Below are positions 54,135 through 64,000 of a stretch of 64,000 nt of DNA, one piece after another; the stretch's first letter is position 1, and each line of letters opens with the position of its first letter. The notes below the pieces were generated by a model that did no database searches, was not told the origin of the DNA, and saw only the letters and a list, made by a program, of their open reading frames with translations. Location of the stretch: assembly GCF_017809215.1 (NCBI RefSeq), contig NZ_CP065424.1, positions 2,016,001 to 2,080,000 of the forward strand. The letters run 5' to 3'. The translations under genes were made by a program, and so were the position numbers. The DNA comes from Heyndrickxia oleronia. GTDB taxonomy: Bacteria; Bacillota; Bacilli; Bacillales; Bacillaceae_C.

Positions 54135-55097
54135 ATGAAATTGCAAAGATTGTATTCGTTCCTAAAAACGGATATAGATATAATTGAAAAGGAACTTATT
54201 GCAGCAATACAGTCTGAATCTAAATTATTGGAAACAGCATCTTTAAATTTGATAAGGGCTGGCGGAAAAAGAATACGACCAATTTTTGTACTTCTCTCCG
54301 CTAAATTTGGAAATTATGATATTGAGAGAGTAAAAAATGTTGCTGTCTCTTTAGAGCTTATTCATATGGCCTCTCTTGTTCATGACGATGTAATTGATGA
54401 TGCGGAGCTAAGGAGAGGCAAACCCACTGTTAAGGCGAAATGGGATAATCGTATTGCTATGTATACAGGTGATTACATATTAGCCTGTTCTCTTGAATAC
54501 ATGACTAAAATTGATCATTACTTAGCACATAAAATATTAGCTGATACGATGGTAGAAGTATGCATAGGAGAGATTAAGCAAATTCAAGATAAATATCGAT
54601 ATAATCAAAATTTACGTGATTATCTTCGACGAATCAAACGGAAGACAGCTATATTAATTGCAGCAAGCTGCCAATTAGGGGCAATTGCTGGTGGAACAGA
54701 AGAAGATATACATAAGAAACTATATAAATTTGGCTATTATGTTGGAATGTCTTATCAAATTACAGATGATATACTTGATTTTACTGCATCTGAAAAGGAA
54801 CTAGGTAAACCAGCTGGTGGTGATTTGCTTCAAGGAAATATTACATTACCTGTACTGTATGCCATGCAAGATCCTGAAATAGAAACAATGATTAAGCGAA
54901 TTAATGAGCATACATCAAAAGATGAAATGAAAGAAATTATTTTGAAAATAAAAAGCTCAGGTGCAATCGAGAAATCGAATGAAATTAGTCAGCGATATTT
55001 AAAAAAAGCATTATCCATGTTAGAGCAACTTCCGAATAATCGGGTCAGAAAATCATTGACTGATGTGGCTAATTTTATTGGAAAGCGTAAATATTAA
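54135..55097 (+). CDS. hepT: Heptaprenyl diphosphate synthase component 2 (HepT)
   Basis: Catalytic trans-prenyltransferase subunit. First Asp-rich motif HDDVIDDAELRRG (Asp84, Asp85, Asp88) and second motif YQITDDILDFT (near 208-218) are intact; GGKRIRP (43-49) binds the pyrophosphate. 320 residues. Works with HepS to extend farnesyl diphosphate to heptaprenyl diphosphate, used for menaquinone-7. Last gene of hepS-menG-hepT; ndk follows 109 bp later. Confidence 0.96.
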   Translation: MKLQRLYSFLKTDIDIIEKELIAAIQSESKLLETASLNLIRAGGKRIRPIFVLLSAKFGNYDIERVKNVAVSLELIHMASLVHDDVIDDAELRRGKPTVKAKWDNRIAMYTGDYILACSLEYMTKIDHYLAHKILADTMVEVCIGEIKQIQDKYRYNQNLRDYLRRIKRKTAILIAASCQLGAIAGGTEEDIHKKLYKFGYYVGMSYQITDDILDFTASEKELGKPAGGDLLQGNITLPVLYAMQDPEIETMIKRINEHTSKDEMKEIILKIKSSGAIEKSNEISQRYLKKALSMLEQLPNNRVRKSLTDVANFIGKRKY

Positions 55098-55206
55098 AGT
55101 CTAGTTATCATACCTTTCATTGCTAAATCTCGCAAAAAATGATAATATTTTCGAGGATACATAATTCCAACTAGAAAAAGAGGAACATCAGTAGGAGGAT
55201 TTTATA

Positions 55207-55653
55207 ATGGAAAAAACATTTTTAATGGTAAAACCAGATGGAGTACAAAGAGAATTAATTGGTGAAATCGTTTCCCGTTTTGAGAAAAAAGGATTCCACC
55301 TTGTTGGTGCAAAACTTATGAGCGTATCAAAAGAATTAGCTGAACAACATTATGGTGAACATAAAGAGCGTCCATTCTTTGGCGAATTAGTGGATTTCAT
55401 TACTTCAAGTCCAGTTTTTGCCATGGTTTGGGAAGGTGAAAACGTTATTGCTACTGCACGTCAAATGATGGGATCTACTAATCCAAAAGATGCTGCACCT
55501 GGCACAATCCGTGGTGATTTTGGAGTAACAGTTGGTAAAAATATTATTCATGGTTCTGATTCACCTGAAAGTGCAGTAAGAGAGATTGGCCTTTTCTTCA
55601 AAGAAGAAGAATTAGTAGAGTACTCAAAATTAATTAATAACTGGATTTATTAA
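55207..55653 (+). CDS. ndk: Nucleoside-diphosphate kinase
   Basis: Balances nucleoside triphosphates by transferring phosphate through a catalytic histidine. His115 lies in NIIHGSDS, the exact family position. 148 residues, full length. GTAGGAGG precedes the ATG. Between hepT and cheR as in B. subtilis. A terminator follows. Confidence 0.98.
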   Translation: MEKTFLMVKPDGVQRELIGEIVSRFEKKGFHLVGAKLMSVSKELAEQHYGEHKERPFFGELVDFITSSPVFAMVWEGENVIATARQMMGSTNPKDAAPGTIRGDFGVTVGKNIIHGSDSPESAVREIGLFFKEEELVEYSKLINNWIY

Positions 55654-55662
55654 TTTTTTTTA

Positions 55663-55690
55663 GGATTGGTGATTTCACCAATCTTTTTTT
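55663..55690 (+). terminator. Terminator after ndk
   Basis: GATTGGTGA pairs with TCACCAATC, followed by a T-run. Confidence 0.88.
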
Positions 55691-55744
55691 ATTTTCATGG
55701 TGCTTTTTATTGGTAAAGTCCGTTATACTTAAATTGTAATATGA

Positions 55745-56539
<795 letters not shown>

Positions 56540-56543
56540 TTGA

Positions 56544-56575
56544 GGGTGACCCATTTCTTAGGCGTCACTTTTTTT
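56544..56575 (+). terminator. Terminator after cheR
   Basis: GGTGACCC pairs imperfectly with GGCGTCACTT (core GTGAC/GTCAC), followed by seven T. Confidence 0.7.
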
Positions 56576-56705
56576 AATAGGATTAGTTTAATTACTATTA
56601 AAGGGTTTTTGACTATCGTAAAAATTCAAAATTTTATTTATCTCTATTGGAAGTTATGTTATAGTGATACATAAATCCTTTAAAGTACTGAAGGAGGAAG
56701 AGGAA

Positions 56706-57878
56706 ATGAGATACTTAACATCTGGTGAATCCCATGGCCCACAACTTACGACGATTATTGAAGGGTTACCAGCGGGAATGCCATTAACAGCTGAGGATAT
56801 TAATACTGAATTAGCACGACGACAAAAAGGTTATGGTCGTGGAAGGCGAATGCAAATCGAAACCGATCGCGCTAACATTTTAGGTGGAGTTCGCCATGGT
56901 TTAACACTTGGATCACCATTAGCATTGGTTGTAGAAAATAAGGATTGGAAACATTGGACCAAAATAATGGGGATAGAACCACTAGAGGAAGGTCAAGATG
57001 AGGAAATCAAAAGAAAAGTGACTCGCCCAAGACCAGGACATGCTGATTTAGTTGGCGGTATAAAGTATGGTCATCATGATATGCGTAATGTATTAGAACG
57101 TTCCTCTGCACGAGAAACGACTGTGAGAGTAGCTGCAGGTGCAGTTGCAAAAAAGCTATTAGCATTATTAGGTATAAAAGTTGCAGGACATGTGCTTGAA
57201 ATTGGTGGAGTTCGTGCAAATGCATTGGAATACTCAACCATAGATGAATTAAAAGAGAGAAGTGAAAAATCTCCTGTTCGTTGTATTGATAAGGAAGCAG
57301 AAAAGAATATGATGGAAGCAATTGATAAAGCTAAAAAGAATGGAGATTCCATTGGGGGAATTGTCGAAGTAATAGTGGAAGGAATGCCATCAGGTGTAGG
57401 GAGTTATGTGCATTATGATCGGAAGTTAGATGCTAAGATTGCTGCAGCCATTATGAGTATTAATGCATTTAAAGGTGTTGAGTTTGGTCTGGGATTTGAA
57501 ATGGCTCATATACCAGGTAGTCAGGTTCATGATGAGATCCTTTGGAGTGAGGAAAGAGGCTATGAACGACGAACCAACCGTTTAGGTGGTTTTGAGGGAG
57601 GAATGACCACCGGTATGCCAATTGTTGTTCGTGGTGTAATGAAGCCTATACCTACATTATATAAACCTCTACAAAGTGTTGATATTGAAACAAAGGAACC
57701 ATTTACAGCAAGTATTGAACGTTCAGATAGCTGTGCTGTTCCTGCTGCTAGTGTTGTTGCTGAAGCAGTGGTTGCTTGGGAAGTAGCTTCTGCAATAGTT
57801 GAACAGTATTATAGTGATCGTTTTGAAACATTAAAGGAAATCGTAGAAAAAGAAAAAAGATATAGTAGGTTTTTTTAG
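56706..57878 (+). CDS. aroC: Chorismate synthase
   Basis: FMN-dependent enzyme that makes chorismate from EPSP (called aroF in B. subtilis). Signatures: [14 protein letters not shown] near residues 7-20, [15 protein letters not shown] near 113-127, and [15 protein letters not shown] near 132-146. The ATG at 56706 (GGAGGAAGAGG upstream) gives 390 residues, the same as B. subtilis; an upstream frame start at 56664 is not used. First gene of aroC-aroB-aroH-hisC-tyrA-aroA. Confidence 0.97.
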   Translation: MRYLTSGESHGPQLTTIIEGLPAGMPLTAEDINTELARRQKGYGRGRRMQIETDRANILGGVRHGLTLGSPLALVVENKDWKHWTKIMGIEPLEEGQDEEIKRKVTRPRPGHADLVGGIKYGHHDMRNVLERSSARETTVRVAAGAVAKKLLALLGIKVAGHVLEIGGVRANALEYSTIDELKERSEKSPVRCIDKEAEKNMMEAIDKAKKNGDSIGGIVEVIVEGMPSGVGSYVHYDRKLDAKIAAAIMSINAFKGVEFGLGFEMAHIPGSQVHDEILWSEERGYERRTNRLGGFEGGMTTGMPIVVRGVMKPIPTLYKPLQSVDIETKEPFTASIERSDSCAVPAASVVAEAVVAWEVASAIVEQYYSDRFETLKEIVEKEKRYSRFF

Positions 57879-57879
57879 T

Positions 57880-58944
57880 ATGGAAAAAGTAGCGATTTTT
57901 ACTGATTCAAAAAGTTATGAAGTGTTTATAGGGGAAGATATTTTAGATTCATTACATATGAGACTGAATAAATATTCAAAGGTACTATTGGTGACAGATG
58001 AAACGGTCAATCGTCTTCATTTAAATACTATCATTAATAGTATCCCAGAAAGAATAGATTATGAAGTCTATACGACTCCAAGTGGAGAAAAAGCGAAGAC
58101 GTTTAAGGTTTATGAAGACTGTATTTCCTTTGCGTTAAAAGTGGGTATTGATCGAAAATCAGTGATTCTTGCATTTGGTGGAGGTGCTATTGGTGATTTA
58201 GCCGGCTTTGTCGCAGCGACATATATGCGTGGAATTGCATTTATACAGATCCCAACCACAATATTAGCTCATGATAGTGCAGTAGGTGGAAAGGTAGGAA
58301 TCAATCATCCGCTTGGTAAAAATATGGTTGGCGCTTTTTATCAACCAGATATTGTTATTTATAATACAAACTATCTCAACACCTTGCCTGTTAGGCAAAT
58401 TAAAAGCGGATTTGCAGAAGTGGTTAAGCATGCCCTGATTGCGGATGTTAATTTCTTAAATGAACTCATGAATCATGTACAGTCAATTGAAGAAGTAATT
58501 AGTGACAAGCTTCCTACCTATTTAAAAAGAGGAATTGAAGTGAAAGCAAAAATTGTAGGTCTTGATGAAAGGGAAAGTGGTGTACGAGCCTATTTGAATT
58601 TTGGGCATACACTTGGTCATGCATTAGAAGCACATGCGGGATTTGGTAATCTTACTCATGGTGAAGGAGTTATGTGTGGCATGGTTTACGCTCTTTTATT
58701 AAGCAAAAAGCTTGTTGGATTAGACTTTGATTTAGATTCATTTATAAATTGGATTGAAAGATTAGGGTATCAGTGGAAAATTCCTTCATCCACACAATTT
58801 GATACAATATACGAATTAATGAAAAGAGACAAAAAGTCTGTTGCAAATAAACCTGTCTTTGTTTTACTTAAAAGCATCGGAGAACCCGTATTAACAGCTG
58901 TAGATGTGCCTGTATTAAGGGAAACATTTTATATGATGAGTTAA
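57880..58944 (+). CDS. aroB: 3-dehydroquinate synthase
   Basis: NAD- and metal-dependent second enzyme of the shikimate pathway. The glycine-rich GGGAIGDLAGFVAATYMRG near residues 99-117 and metal-ligand histidines in FGHTLGHALEAH (near 243-254) are present. 354 residues. Starts 1 bp after the aroC stop; its own ribosome-binding site is weak, so translation is probably coupled to aroC. Confidence 0.96.
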   Translation: MEKVAIFTDSKSYEVFIGEDILDSLHMRLNKYSKVLLVTDETVNRLHLNTIINSIPERIDYEVYTTPSGEKAKTFKVYEDCISFALKVGIDRKSVILAFGGGAIGDLAGFVAATYMRGIAFIQIPTTILAHDSAVGGKVGINHPLGKNMVGAFYQPDIVIYNTNYLNTLPVRQIKSGFAEVVKHALIADVNFLNELMNHVQSIEEVISDKLPTYLKRGIEVKAKIVGLDERESGVRAYLNFGHTLGHALEAHAGFGNLTHGEGVMCGMVYALLLSKKLVGLDFDLDSFINWIERLGYQWKIPSSTQFDTIYELMKRDKKSVANKPVFVLLKSIGEPVLTAVDVPVLRETFYMMS

Positions 58945-58958
58945 TAGGAGGGGGAAAA

Positions 58959-59324
58959 ATGATACGCGGAGTTAGGGGAGCGACAACAGTTACACAAAAT
59001 GATGAAAATGAGATTGTGAACTCGACAGAGGAATTAATAATGGAATTGATAGAGCAAAATGCCATAGAAGCAGCTAATGTTGCTTCTGTTTTCATATCAG
59101 TAACAGCAGATATCAATGCCGAGTTTCCTGCCAAAGCATTGAGAAGGTTTTCTTCATGGAAATATGTACCTGTGATGTGTATGAAGGAAATTAACGTGAA
59201 GGGAAGTCTCCCTCTTTGTATCCGTGTGATGATTCATGTAAATACAGATAAAGCTCAACAAGATATTATACACATTTATTTAAAAGATGCAGTAACTCTG
59301 AGACCAGATTTGATAAAGGAGTGA
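58959..59324 (+). CDS. aroH: Chorismate mutase, AroH class
   Basis: Trimeric AroH-type chorismate mutase that turns chorismate into prephenate. Opening MIRGVRGATTV with Arg7-type active-site residue, and VFISVTADINAEFPAKALR (near 46-64) with the active-site Arg, match B. subtilis AroH (127 residues; here 121). AGGAGGGGG before the ATG. In B. subtilis trpEDCFBA follows; here hisC starts 6 bp later. Confidence 0.96.
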   Translation: MIRGVRGATTVTQNDENEIVNSTEELIMELIEQNAIEAANVASVFISVTADINAEFPAKALRRFSSWKYVPVMCMKEINVKGSLPLCIRVMIHVNTDKAQQDIIHIYLKDAVTLRPDLIKE

Positions 59325-59330
59325 ATATTC

Positions 59331-60434
59331 ATGAAATGGAATAGTAAAATTTTAAATCTAAAGGCATACCAACCAGGTAAATCAATAGAAGAGGTGAAAG
59401 CAGCCTTTCATTTAGATGAAATTCATAAATTAGCATCAAATGAAAATCCGTATGGCTACTCACCAAAAGTAAAGGACTTATTAGATAAAGAGGGTAGCTC
59501 AACATTTTCTTATTATCCGGATGGATATTCAACCCAATTACGAAAAGAAGCGGCTGAATTTTTAGGGGTAAAGCCAACCCAGTTAATTTTCTCAAATGGA
59601 ACAGATGAACTGCTACATATTATTTCTAATGCTCTACTAGAGCCAGGAAAAAATACAGTGATGGCCAATCCTACCTTTTCACAATATAAGCATAATGCAA
59701 TATTAGAAGGTGCTGAGATAAGAGAGGTACCGTTAATAAACGGAGAACATGATTTAGATGGAATGCTTACTCAAATTAATCAGGATACAGCAATTGTCTG
59801 GGTTTGTAGTCCTAATAACCCTACAGGTGTATATATTAACGATGAAAAATTACAGAGTTTTTTAAAGAAAGTACCTAAAGATGTACTAGTGGTATTAGAC
59901 GAAGCTTATTATGAATATGTTTGCGCTGATGATTATTATGATGCACGTGTATTAATCCAGCAATATCCAAATTTAATTGTTACAAGAACATTTTCTAAAA
60001 TTTATGGTCTTGCAAGTTTTAGAATAGGCTATGGGATTGCATCTGAAGAAATTATTCAAGCACTTGAACCTGTCCGACAACCATTCAATACAAATGTTTT
60101 AGCCCAAAAAGTAGCATCAGTAGCTCTGAGTGATCAAAGCTTTGTTCAAAATTGTAGGAAATTAAATCACGAGGAATTAGAACGTTTCTATCAATTTTGT
60201 GAGAAAGAAAATCTAAATTATTATCCTTCACAAGGAAATTTTATTTTAATTGATTTTGCACATGATGGTGATGAGGTATTCTCATTTTTACTCTCAAAGG
60301 GATATATTGTTCGTTCAGGGAAAGCATTAGGTTTCCCTACATCGGTTCGGGTAACAATTGGTACAAAAGAACAAAATGATGGTGTTATGGATGCAATGCT
60401 TGAATTTCTGAAGCAAGCATCGATGATAAATTAG
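59331..60434 (+). CDS. hisC: Histidinol-phosphate / aromatic aminotransferase
   Basis: PLP aminotransferase of fold type I. Motifs: NENPYG near 37, SPNNPTG near 161, and the PLP-lysine segment TFSKIYGLASFRIGYG (near 221-236, Lys224). 367 residues (B. subtilis 360). In Bacillus HisC acts in histidine synthesis and in making tyrosine and phenylalanine, which explains its place between aroH and tyrA. AAGGAGTGA precedes the ATG. Confidence 0.96.
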   Translation: MKWNSKILNLKAYQPGKSIEEVKAAFHLDEIHKLASNENPYGYSPKVKDLLDKEGSSTFSYYPDGYSTQLRKEAAEFLGVKPTQLIFSNGTDELLHIISNALLEPGKNTVMANPTFSQYKHNAILEGAEIREVPLINGEHDLDGMLTQINQDTAIVWVCSPNNPTGVYINDEKLQSFLKKVPKDVLVVLDEAYYEYVCADDYYDARVLIQQYPNLIVTRTFSKIYGLASFRIGYGIASEEIIQALEPVRQPFNTNVLAQKVASVALSDQSFVQNCRKLNHEELERFYQFCEKENLNYYPSQGNFILIDFAHDGDEVFSFLLSKGYIVRSGKALGFPTSVRVTIGTKEQNDGVMDAMLEFLKQASMIN

Positions 60435-60461
60435 AATTTATACACATCAGGGGGAGAAGAG

Positions 60462-61568
60462 TTGCAACAGAAAATATTCGTTATCGGATTAGGTCTAATT
60501 GGAGGTTCGGTTGCTTTAGCAATTAAAAATGAGCACCCAAATACTACAATTATTGGCTATGATAGGGATGAAGAGATAGCTAATCAGGCGAAAATTTTAA
60601 AAGTAATCGATGATATGGCAGAGAGCATCAAACAAGGTGCCGTTGATGCCGATTTCATTATTTTGTCTATTCCAATCTTTGAAACGGAAAAAGTAATGGA
60701 AGAATTAGCATTATTGCCATTAAAACAAAGCGTTATTATCACCGATACAGGAAGTACAAAAAAATCAATTATGAAAAAGGCTGCATTATTTATTGAGAAC
60801 GGTATTACTTTTATTGGGGGTCACCCGATGGCAGGATCACATAAAAGTGGAGTGGTAGCTGCCAAACGTTTGTTATTTGAAAATGCCTTTTACATGCTAA
60901 CTCCACCCGAACATACAAACATGACGGAACAAGTGAACCAATTAAAACATTTATTAGCTGGTACAAAATCTAAGTTTATTGAATTAACCGCAGATGAGCA
61001 CGATGAAATGACAGGTATTCTTAGTCATTTTCCTCATATTATTGCAGCGTCATTAGTAGGGCATGCAAAAAAATATCAAGAGATCTATCCATTATTGCAA
61101 AGATTAGCAGCTGGTGGATTTCGAGATATTACACGGATTGCCTCCTCTAACCCACATATGTGGACTGATATATCTTTGCGTAACAAGGATGTATTATTAC
61201 AGCTTATGTGTGAATGGAAACAAGAAATGCAGAAAATCGAACAAATGCTAATAGATGATGAATATAATAAAATCTATCAATTTTTTGCAAATGCAAAATC
61301 TTATCGAGATGGCTTACCCATACATACAAAAGGTGTCATCCATTCTTTTTATGATTTATATGTCGATGTACCTGATTATCCAGGGGTTATTTCTGAAATA
61401 ACTGGGTACTTAGCTGAAGAACGAATTAGTATTACAAATATCCGAATTTTGGAAACGAGAGAAGACATTTATGGAGTATTGCGAATTAGTTTTCAAACAA
61501 TCCAAGATCGGGAACAAGCGATGGTTTGTTTAAAAAATAGGACCAATTATGAACTATTCATACAATAA
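60462..61568 (+). CDS. tyrA: Prephenate dehydrogenase with C-terminal ACT domain
   Basis: Converts prephenate to 4-hydroxyphenylpyruvate for tyrosine synthesis. NAD motif GLGLIGGSVALAI at residues 8-20; GGHPMAGSHKSG near 121-132; ACT regulatory domain at ~295-368 (YVDVPDYPGVISEITGYLAE), likely binding tyrosine. 368 residues (B. subtilis 371). TTG start with GGGGGAGAAG upstream. Confidence 0.96.
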   Translation: MQQKIFVIGLGLIGGSVALAIKNEHPNTTIIGYDRDEEIANQAKILKVIDDMAESIKQGAVDADFIILSIPIFETEKVMEELALLPLKQSVIITDTGSTKKSIMKKAALFIENGITFIGGHPMAGSHKSGVVAAKRLLFENAFYMLTPPEHTNMTEQVNQLKHLLAGTKSKFIELTADEHDEMTGILSHFPHIIAASLVGHAKKYQEIYPLLQRLAAGGFRDITRIASSNPHMWTDISLRNKDVLLQLMCEWKQEMQKIEQMLIDDEYNKIYQFFANAKSYRDGLPIHTKGVIHSFYDLYVDVPDYPGVISEITGYLAEERISITNIRILETREDIYGVLRISFQTIQDREQAMVCLKNRTNYELFIQ

Positions 61569-61592
61569 AAAAATGGAAGGAGTGTTGCCGAT

Positions 61593-62879
61593 ATGATCCA
61601 TCTACAATCAAAAAAATCGGGATTGAATGGAACAATTGATGTTCCCGGTGATAAATCGATATCTCATCGAGCCATTATGTTTGGAGCGATTGCAGAAGGG
61701 ATAACGACTGTAAAAAACTTCTTATACGGAGCTGACTGTAAAAGCACGATTGAGTGCTTTCGAAAGCTTGGGATCAAGATAGAGGAGCAGGATGGCGAAA
61801 TAAAAATACATGGAAATGGTTTTGATGGCTTAAAGGAGCCAGTTGAAATTTTAGACGTTGGTAATTCTGGTACAACGACACGGCTTATTATTGGATTACT
61901 TGCTGGTAGGCCCTTTCATTCAGTCATCATTGGAGATGATTCCATTGCGAAAAGACCGATGAATCGCGTAACAGACCCATTAAAACAAATGGGAGCGACA
62001 ATACATGGCAGGAGAGGGGCGAATTATACCCCATTATCTATTGTAGGTAGTACATTGCATCCTATACAGTATAGGTTACCTGTCGCAAGTGCACAGGTTA
62101 AATCCTGTCTTCTTTTAGCTGCCTTGCAAACAGAGGGGGAAACGACAATTATAGAGCCAGCTTCTACGAGAGATCATACGGAAAGAATGATTAAACAATT
62201 TGGTGGAAATCTAACCATTAATGAAAATACAATAAAGATTTCTGGAAAACAAAAATTAGTAGCATCAGATATTCAAGTTCCAGGGGATATTTCCTCTGCA
62301 GCCTTCTTTATGGTTGCTGCAGCGATAGTGAATGAGAGTAAAGTAATTCTTGAAAACGTTGGTTTAAACCCGACTCGTACAGGAATTATTGAAGTCTTAC
62401 AAAAAATGGGTGCATCCATTGATGTAAAAGAAAATACTTTGAGCAATTTCGAACCATCAGGTACAGTGACTGTAAAAACGAGTAATTTACAAGGAATCGA
62501 AATCGGAGGTGAGTTGATTCCACGTCTGATCGATGAATTGCCAATCATTGCACTTTTAGCTACCCAAGCAAGTGGGAAAACTGTCATTAAAAATGCAGAA
62601 GAATTGAAAGTAAAGGAAACGAATCGAATTGATGCGGTTGTAAAGGAATTGTCTATTCTTGGAGCAAAGATTGAAGCTACAGAGGACGGTATGATTATTT
62701 ATGGGAAAACACCTCTAAAAGGTGGTAAAGTAAAAAGCTATGGAGATCATCGAATAGGGATGATGCTAAGTATTGCTGCCTTAATTTGCGAAGAAGATGT
62801 ATATATCGAAGGAGCAGAAGCAGTCAGTGTTTCCTACCCGAATTTCTTTGAACATTTACATTATTTAACAAAAAAATAA
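61593..62879 (+). CDS. aroA: 3-phosphoshikimate 1-carboxyvinyltransferase (EPSP synthase)
   Basis: Penultimate shikimate-pathway enzyme (aroE in B. subtilis nomenclature). Signatures: [19 protein letters not shown] near residues 19-37 and [19 protein letters not shown] near 88-106; [15 protein letters not shown] near 338-352. These resemble class II EPSP synthases of Gram-positive bacteria. 428 residues, same as B. subtilis. AAGGAG precedes the ATG. Last biosynthetic gene of the aro operon; no clear terminator before the next gene. Confidence 0.97.
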   Translation: MIHLQSKKSGLNGTIDVPGDKSISHRAIMFGAIAEGITTVKNFLYGADCKSTIECFRKLGIKIEEQDGEIKIHGNGFDGLKEPVEILDVGNSGTTTRLIIGLLAGRPFHSVIIGDDSIAKRPMNRVTDPLKQMGATIHGRRGANYTPLSIVGSTLHPIQYRLPVASAQVKSCLLLAALQTEGETTIIEPASTRDHTERMIKQFGGNLTINENTIKISGKQKLVASDIQVPGDISSAAFFMVAAAIVNESKVILENVGLNPTRTGIIEVLQKMGASIDVKENTLSNFEPSGTVTVKTSNLQGIEIGGELIPRLIDELPIIALLATQASGKTVIKNAEELKVKETNRIDAVVKELSILGAKIEATEDGMIIYGKTPLKGGKVKSYGDHRIGMMLSIAALICEEDVYIEGAEAVSVSYPNFFEHLHYLTKK

Positions 62880-62906
62880 GAAAAAATCTACAGTTCATCC
62901 TGTCAT

Positions 62907-62960
62907 TTTCTCCTCCATCAAAACATAGCTTGTCTATATAGTTATTAGATGGAGGGGAAA
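62907..62960 (+). promoter_or_regulatory. Stem that hides the ribosome-binding site of the next gene
   Basis: TTTCTCCTCCATC (62907-62919) pairs with GATGGAGGGGAAA (62948-62960) over 13 bp with one G-U pair and a 28-nt loop. The right arm contains the Shine-Dalgarno GGAGGGG of the gene at 62963, whose ATG follows 2 nt later. Confidence 0.6.
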
Positions 62961-62962
62961 GT

Positions 62963-63850
62963 ATGTATATCATAGATAATGCAGATATATACTCTGAAGA
63001 AGCAAAAGACATAAAGCAGCAATCATTTATTATTAAAAACAATAGCTTCCATTCAATTAAAGCAACTAAGATGAAATCATCATTGATGAAAATGAATGTA
63101 GCGTCATTTATCATGACACCTACACATGTGATGCTAGACGAAAAACTCCCCAACACCTCGTTTCCATTACTAAAACAGTACTTCATTAAAAATTTTCTTC
63201 AAGAAGGTTGTCATACGATTATAACGTCATTCGCCATTCAATATGAATTCCAATTTGATGAAGAACTACATAAAAAAAGAATAACATTACTCAATAGTCC
63301 TGTTGATTATTGTATTGCCATAAGACTACCATTAGAAAAACTATCAACTAGTTTGATTCGAAAGTGTAAAAAGGAAAAAATCGCCATCATTTTATTAGAA
63401 ATTCAAGATGAATCTACTATAAACGATATTCCATGGGGATGGATAAGAGAAGCAATGTTTCCTTATAATCCTATACTAGTACCAACTTTATTAACTAAAG
63501 AAGAGTCAAGAAGAAAATTGATCTTAAAACAATGGAATGATGTATTAGGAAAAGAGAAAATTCCGAAACTTTCTAAAGAATTGTTGCAAAAAACCCCAAT
63601 TTCAATAAAAGACTTAAAGAAATTTGGTTTATACCCTAAGAGAGGAGATTTACATGTTGGGGGAGAAATCAATTATAATCTTTATTTTAAAAACGGGATA
63701 GTTGCTGAACAGAGTAAGATTCTTTATGATAATAGTAGATTAGCGATTATGGTACACAAAGGGCGAGTAATTACTACGGCGAATCATGTGACATTTCGTC
63801 CAGGTTTCGGGGAAGAAATAATAATAAGAAGAACTTCCCTCTTTGTGTAA
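62963..63850 (+). CDS. Amidohydrolase-like protein, probably non-catalytic
   Basis: A 295-residue protein I do not recognise by name. Its C-terminal part reads DLKKFGLYPKRGDLHVGG (residues ~217-234), very like the C-terminal motif of dihydropyrimidinases and dihydroorotases (GLyPrKGtIavGsDADl), and its start (YIIDNADIY) resembles their N-terminal beta-sandwich strand. Where the metal-binding HxH is expected (residues 49-59, FIMTPTHVMLD) only one histidine remains, and the protein is about 120 residues shorter than true amidohydrolases. So it may be a decayed or re-purposed homologue. It lies between aroA and ypiA, where B. subtilis has no gene. The Shine-Dalgarno is inside a 13-bp stem. Confidence 0.6.
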   Translation: MYIIDNADIYSEEAKDIKQQSFIIKNNSFHSIKATKMKSSLMKMNVASFIMTPTHVMLDEKLPNTSFPLLKQYFIKNFLQEGCHTIITSFAIQYEFQFDEELHKKRITLLNSPVDYCIAIRLPLEKLSTSLIRKCKKEKIAIILLEIQDESTINDIPWGWIREAMFPYNPILVPTLLTKEESRRKLILKQWNDVLGKEKIPKLSKELLQKTPISIKDLKKFGLYPKRGDLHVGGEINYNLYFKNGIVAEQSKILYDNSRLAIMVHKGRVITTANHVTFRPGFGEEIIIRRTSLFV

Positions 63851-63863
63851 GAAAGGGAAAGAA

Positions 63864-64000
63864 AATGAACATACACGAAAATATAGAGAAAATGATTCAG
63901 TTACTAGAAAATGGAGATATGGATAAAGCAAAGGATCTTTTTCTTAAAATAAAAAATTCAAATAATGATGAAGAAAAATATTTATTAGCTGAGGAATTAT
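63864..64000 (+). CDS. ypiA: TPR-repeat protein YpiA, 5' part only
   Basis: A frame opens at ATG 63864 behind AAAGGGAAAG, 14 bp after the preceding stop, and runs off the window after about 45 codons. The visible part (MNIHENIEKMIQLLENGDMD, then KAKDLFLKI and further residues) is helical and acidic, as at the start of tetratricopeptide proteins. In B. subtilis, ypiA, a TPR protein, follows the EPSP synthase gene, so position supports the call. Identity cannot be confirmed from this fragment. Confidence 0.7.

Noticed and set aside
57007..57352. Two minus-strand frames inside aroC
   Set aside because: Opposite a highly conserved gene, no start signals, low-complexity Leu/Gln-rich product typical of antisense translation.

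Overview
The window is a low-GC, densely coded chromosomal stretch from an endospore-forming, motile Bacillaceae (Bacillus sensu lato). The gene order follows, nearly gene for gene, the dacF-to-ypiA part of the Bacillus subtilis chromosome. It holds the sigma-F operon, spore-coat, cortex-lytic and spoVA genes, the resABCDE cytochrome-maturation/redox cluster, an ECF sigma/anti-sigma pair, a riboflavin riboswitch and transporter, and the menaquinone and aromatic amino-acid operons. There are no rRNA or tRNA genes, phage, transposase, CRISPR array or defence system. Almost everything is core genome, so the interest lies in local departures from the usual layout and in regulatory DNA.

Layout. 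0-7.8 kb: dacF, spoIIAA-spoIIAB-sigF behind a sigma-H type promoter, a sigma-G promoter and a shortened spoVA operon (AA, AB, AEA, AF only), then lysA. 7.8-13.4 kb: a lone ribT, a DUF309 gene and a YjcZ peptide on the minus strand, scpA-scpB (chromosome condensation), dacB-spmA-spmB (spore cortex). 13.7-22.8 kb: rluB, resABC, resDE, sigX-rsiX. 22.9-25.3 kb: secreted M23/LysM peptidase, FMN riboswitch with ribU, ferredoxin. 25.5-33.4 kb: ypbB-recS-ypbD-ypbE-ypbF, the cotJABC coat operon (minus), a CBS-domain protein, ypbG, and the MecA-like adaptor ypbH. 33.5-38 kb: gudB (with a CcpA-type cre site), ypdA, asparaginase, prsW. 38-46.6 kb: sleB-ypeB, motI (ypfA), ypfB, cmk, plsC-like, ypfD, ypzI, yphA, der. 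46.7-51.6 kb: gpsA, yphE, yphF, spoIVA, hbs. 51.8-56.5 kb: folE, hepS-menG-hepT, ndk, cheR. 56.7-64 kb: aroC-aroB-aroH-hisC-tyrA-aroA, an unrecognised amidohydrolase-like gene, and the start of ypiA.

How the parts connect. Sporulation genes of all compartments recur (sigma-H: spoIIA; sigma-F/G: dacF, spoVA, sleB-ypeB; sigma-E: dacB-spmAB, spoIVA, cotJ; sigma-K: yjcZ), interleaved with respiration (resABCDE, hepS-menG-hepT for menaquinone) and chorismate metabolism, which supplies both menaquinone and aromatic amino acids.

Most notable departures: the spoVA operon lacks spoVAC, spoVAD and spoVAEB. The trp operon is absent from its B. subtilis place between aroH and hisC, and mtrB (TRAP) is absent after folE. 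A family of short palindromic repeats sits at operon ends, with a related inverted pair flanking folE. A perfect cre consensus precedes gudB. A divergent amidohydrolase-like protein that seems to lack the metal-binding motif is encoded after aroA, with its ribosome-binding site inside a 13-bp stem. I found no clearly new multi-gene system.
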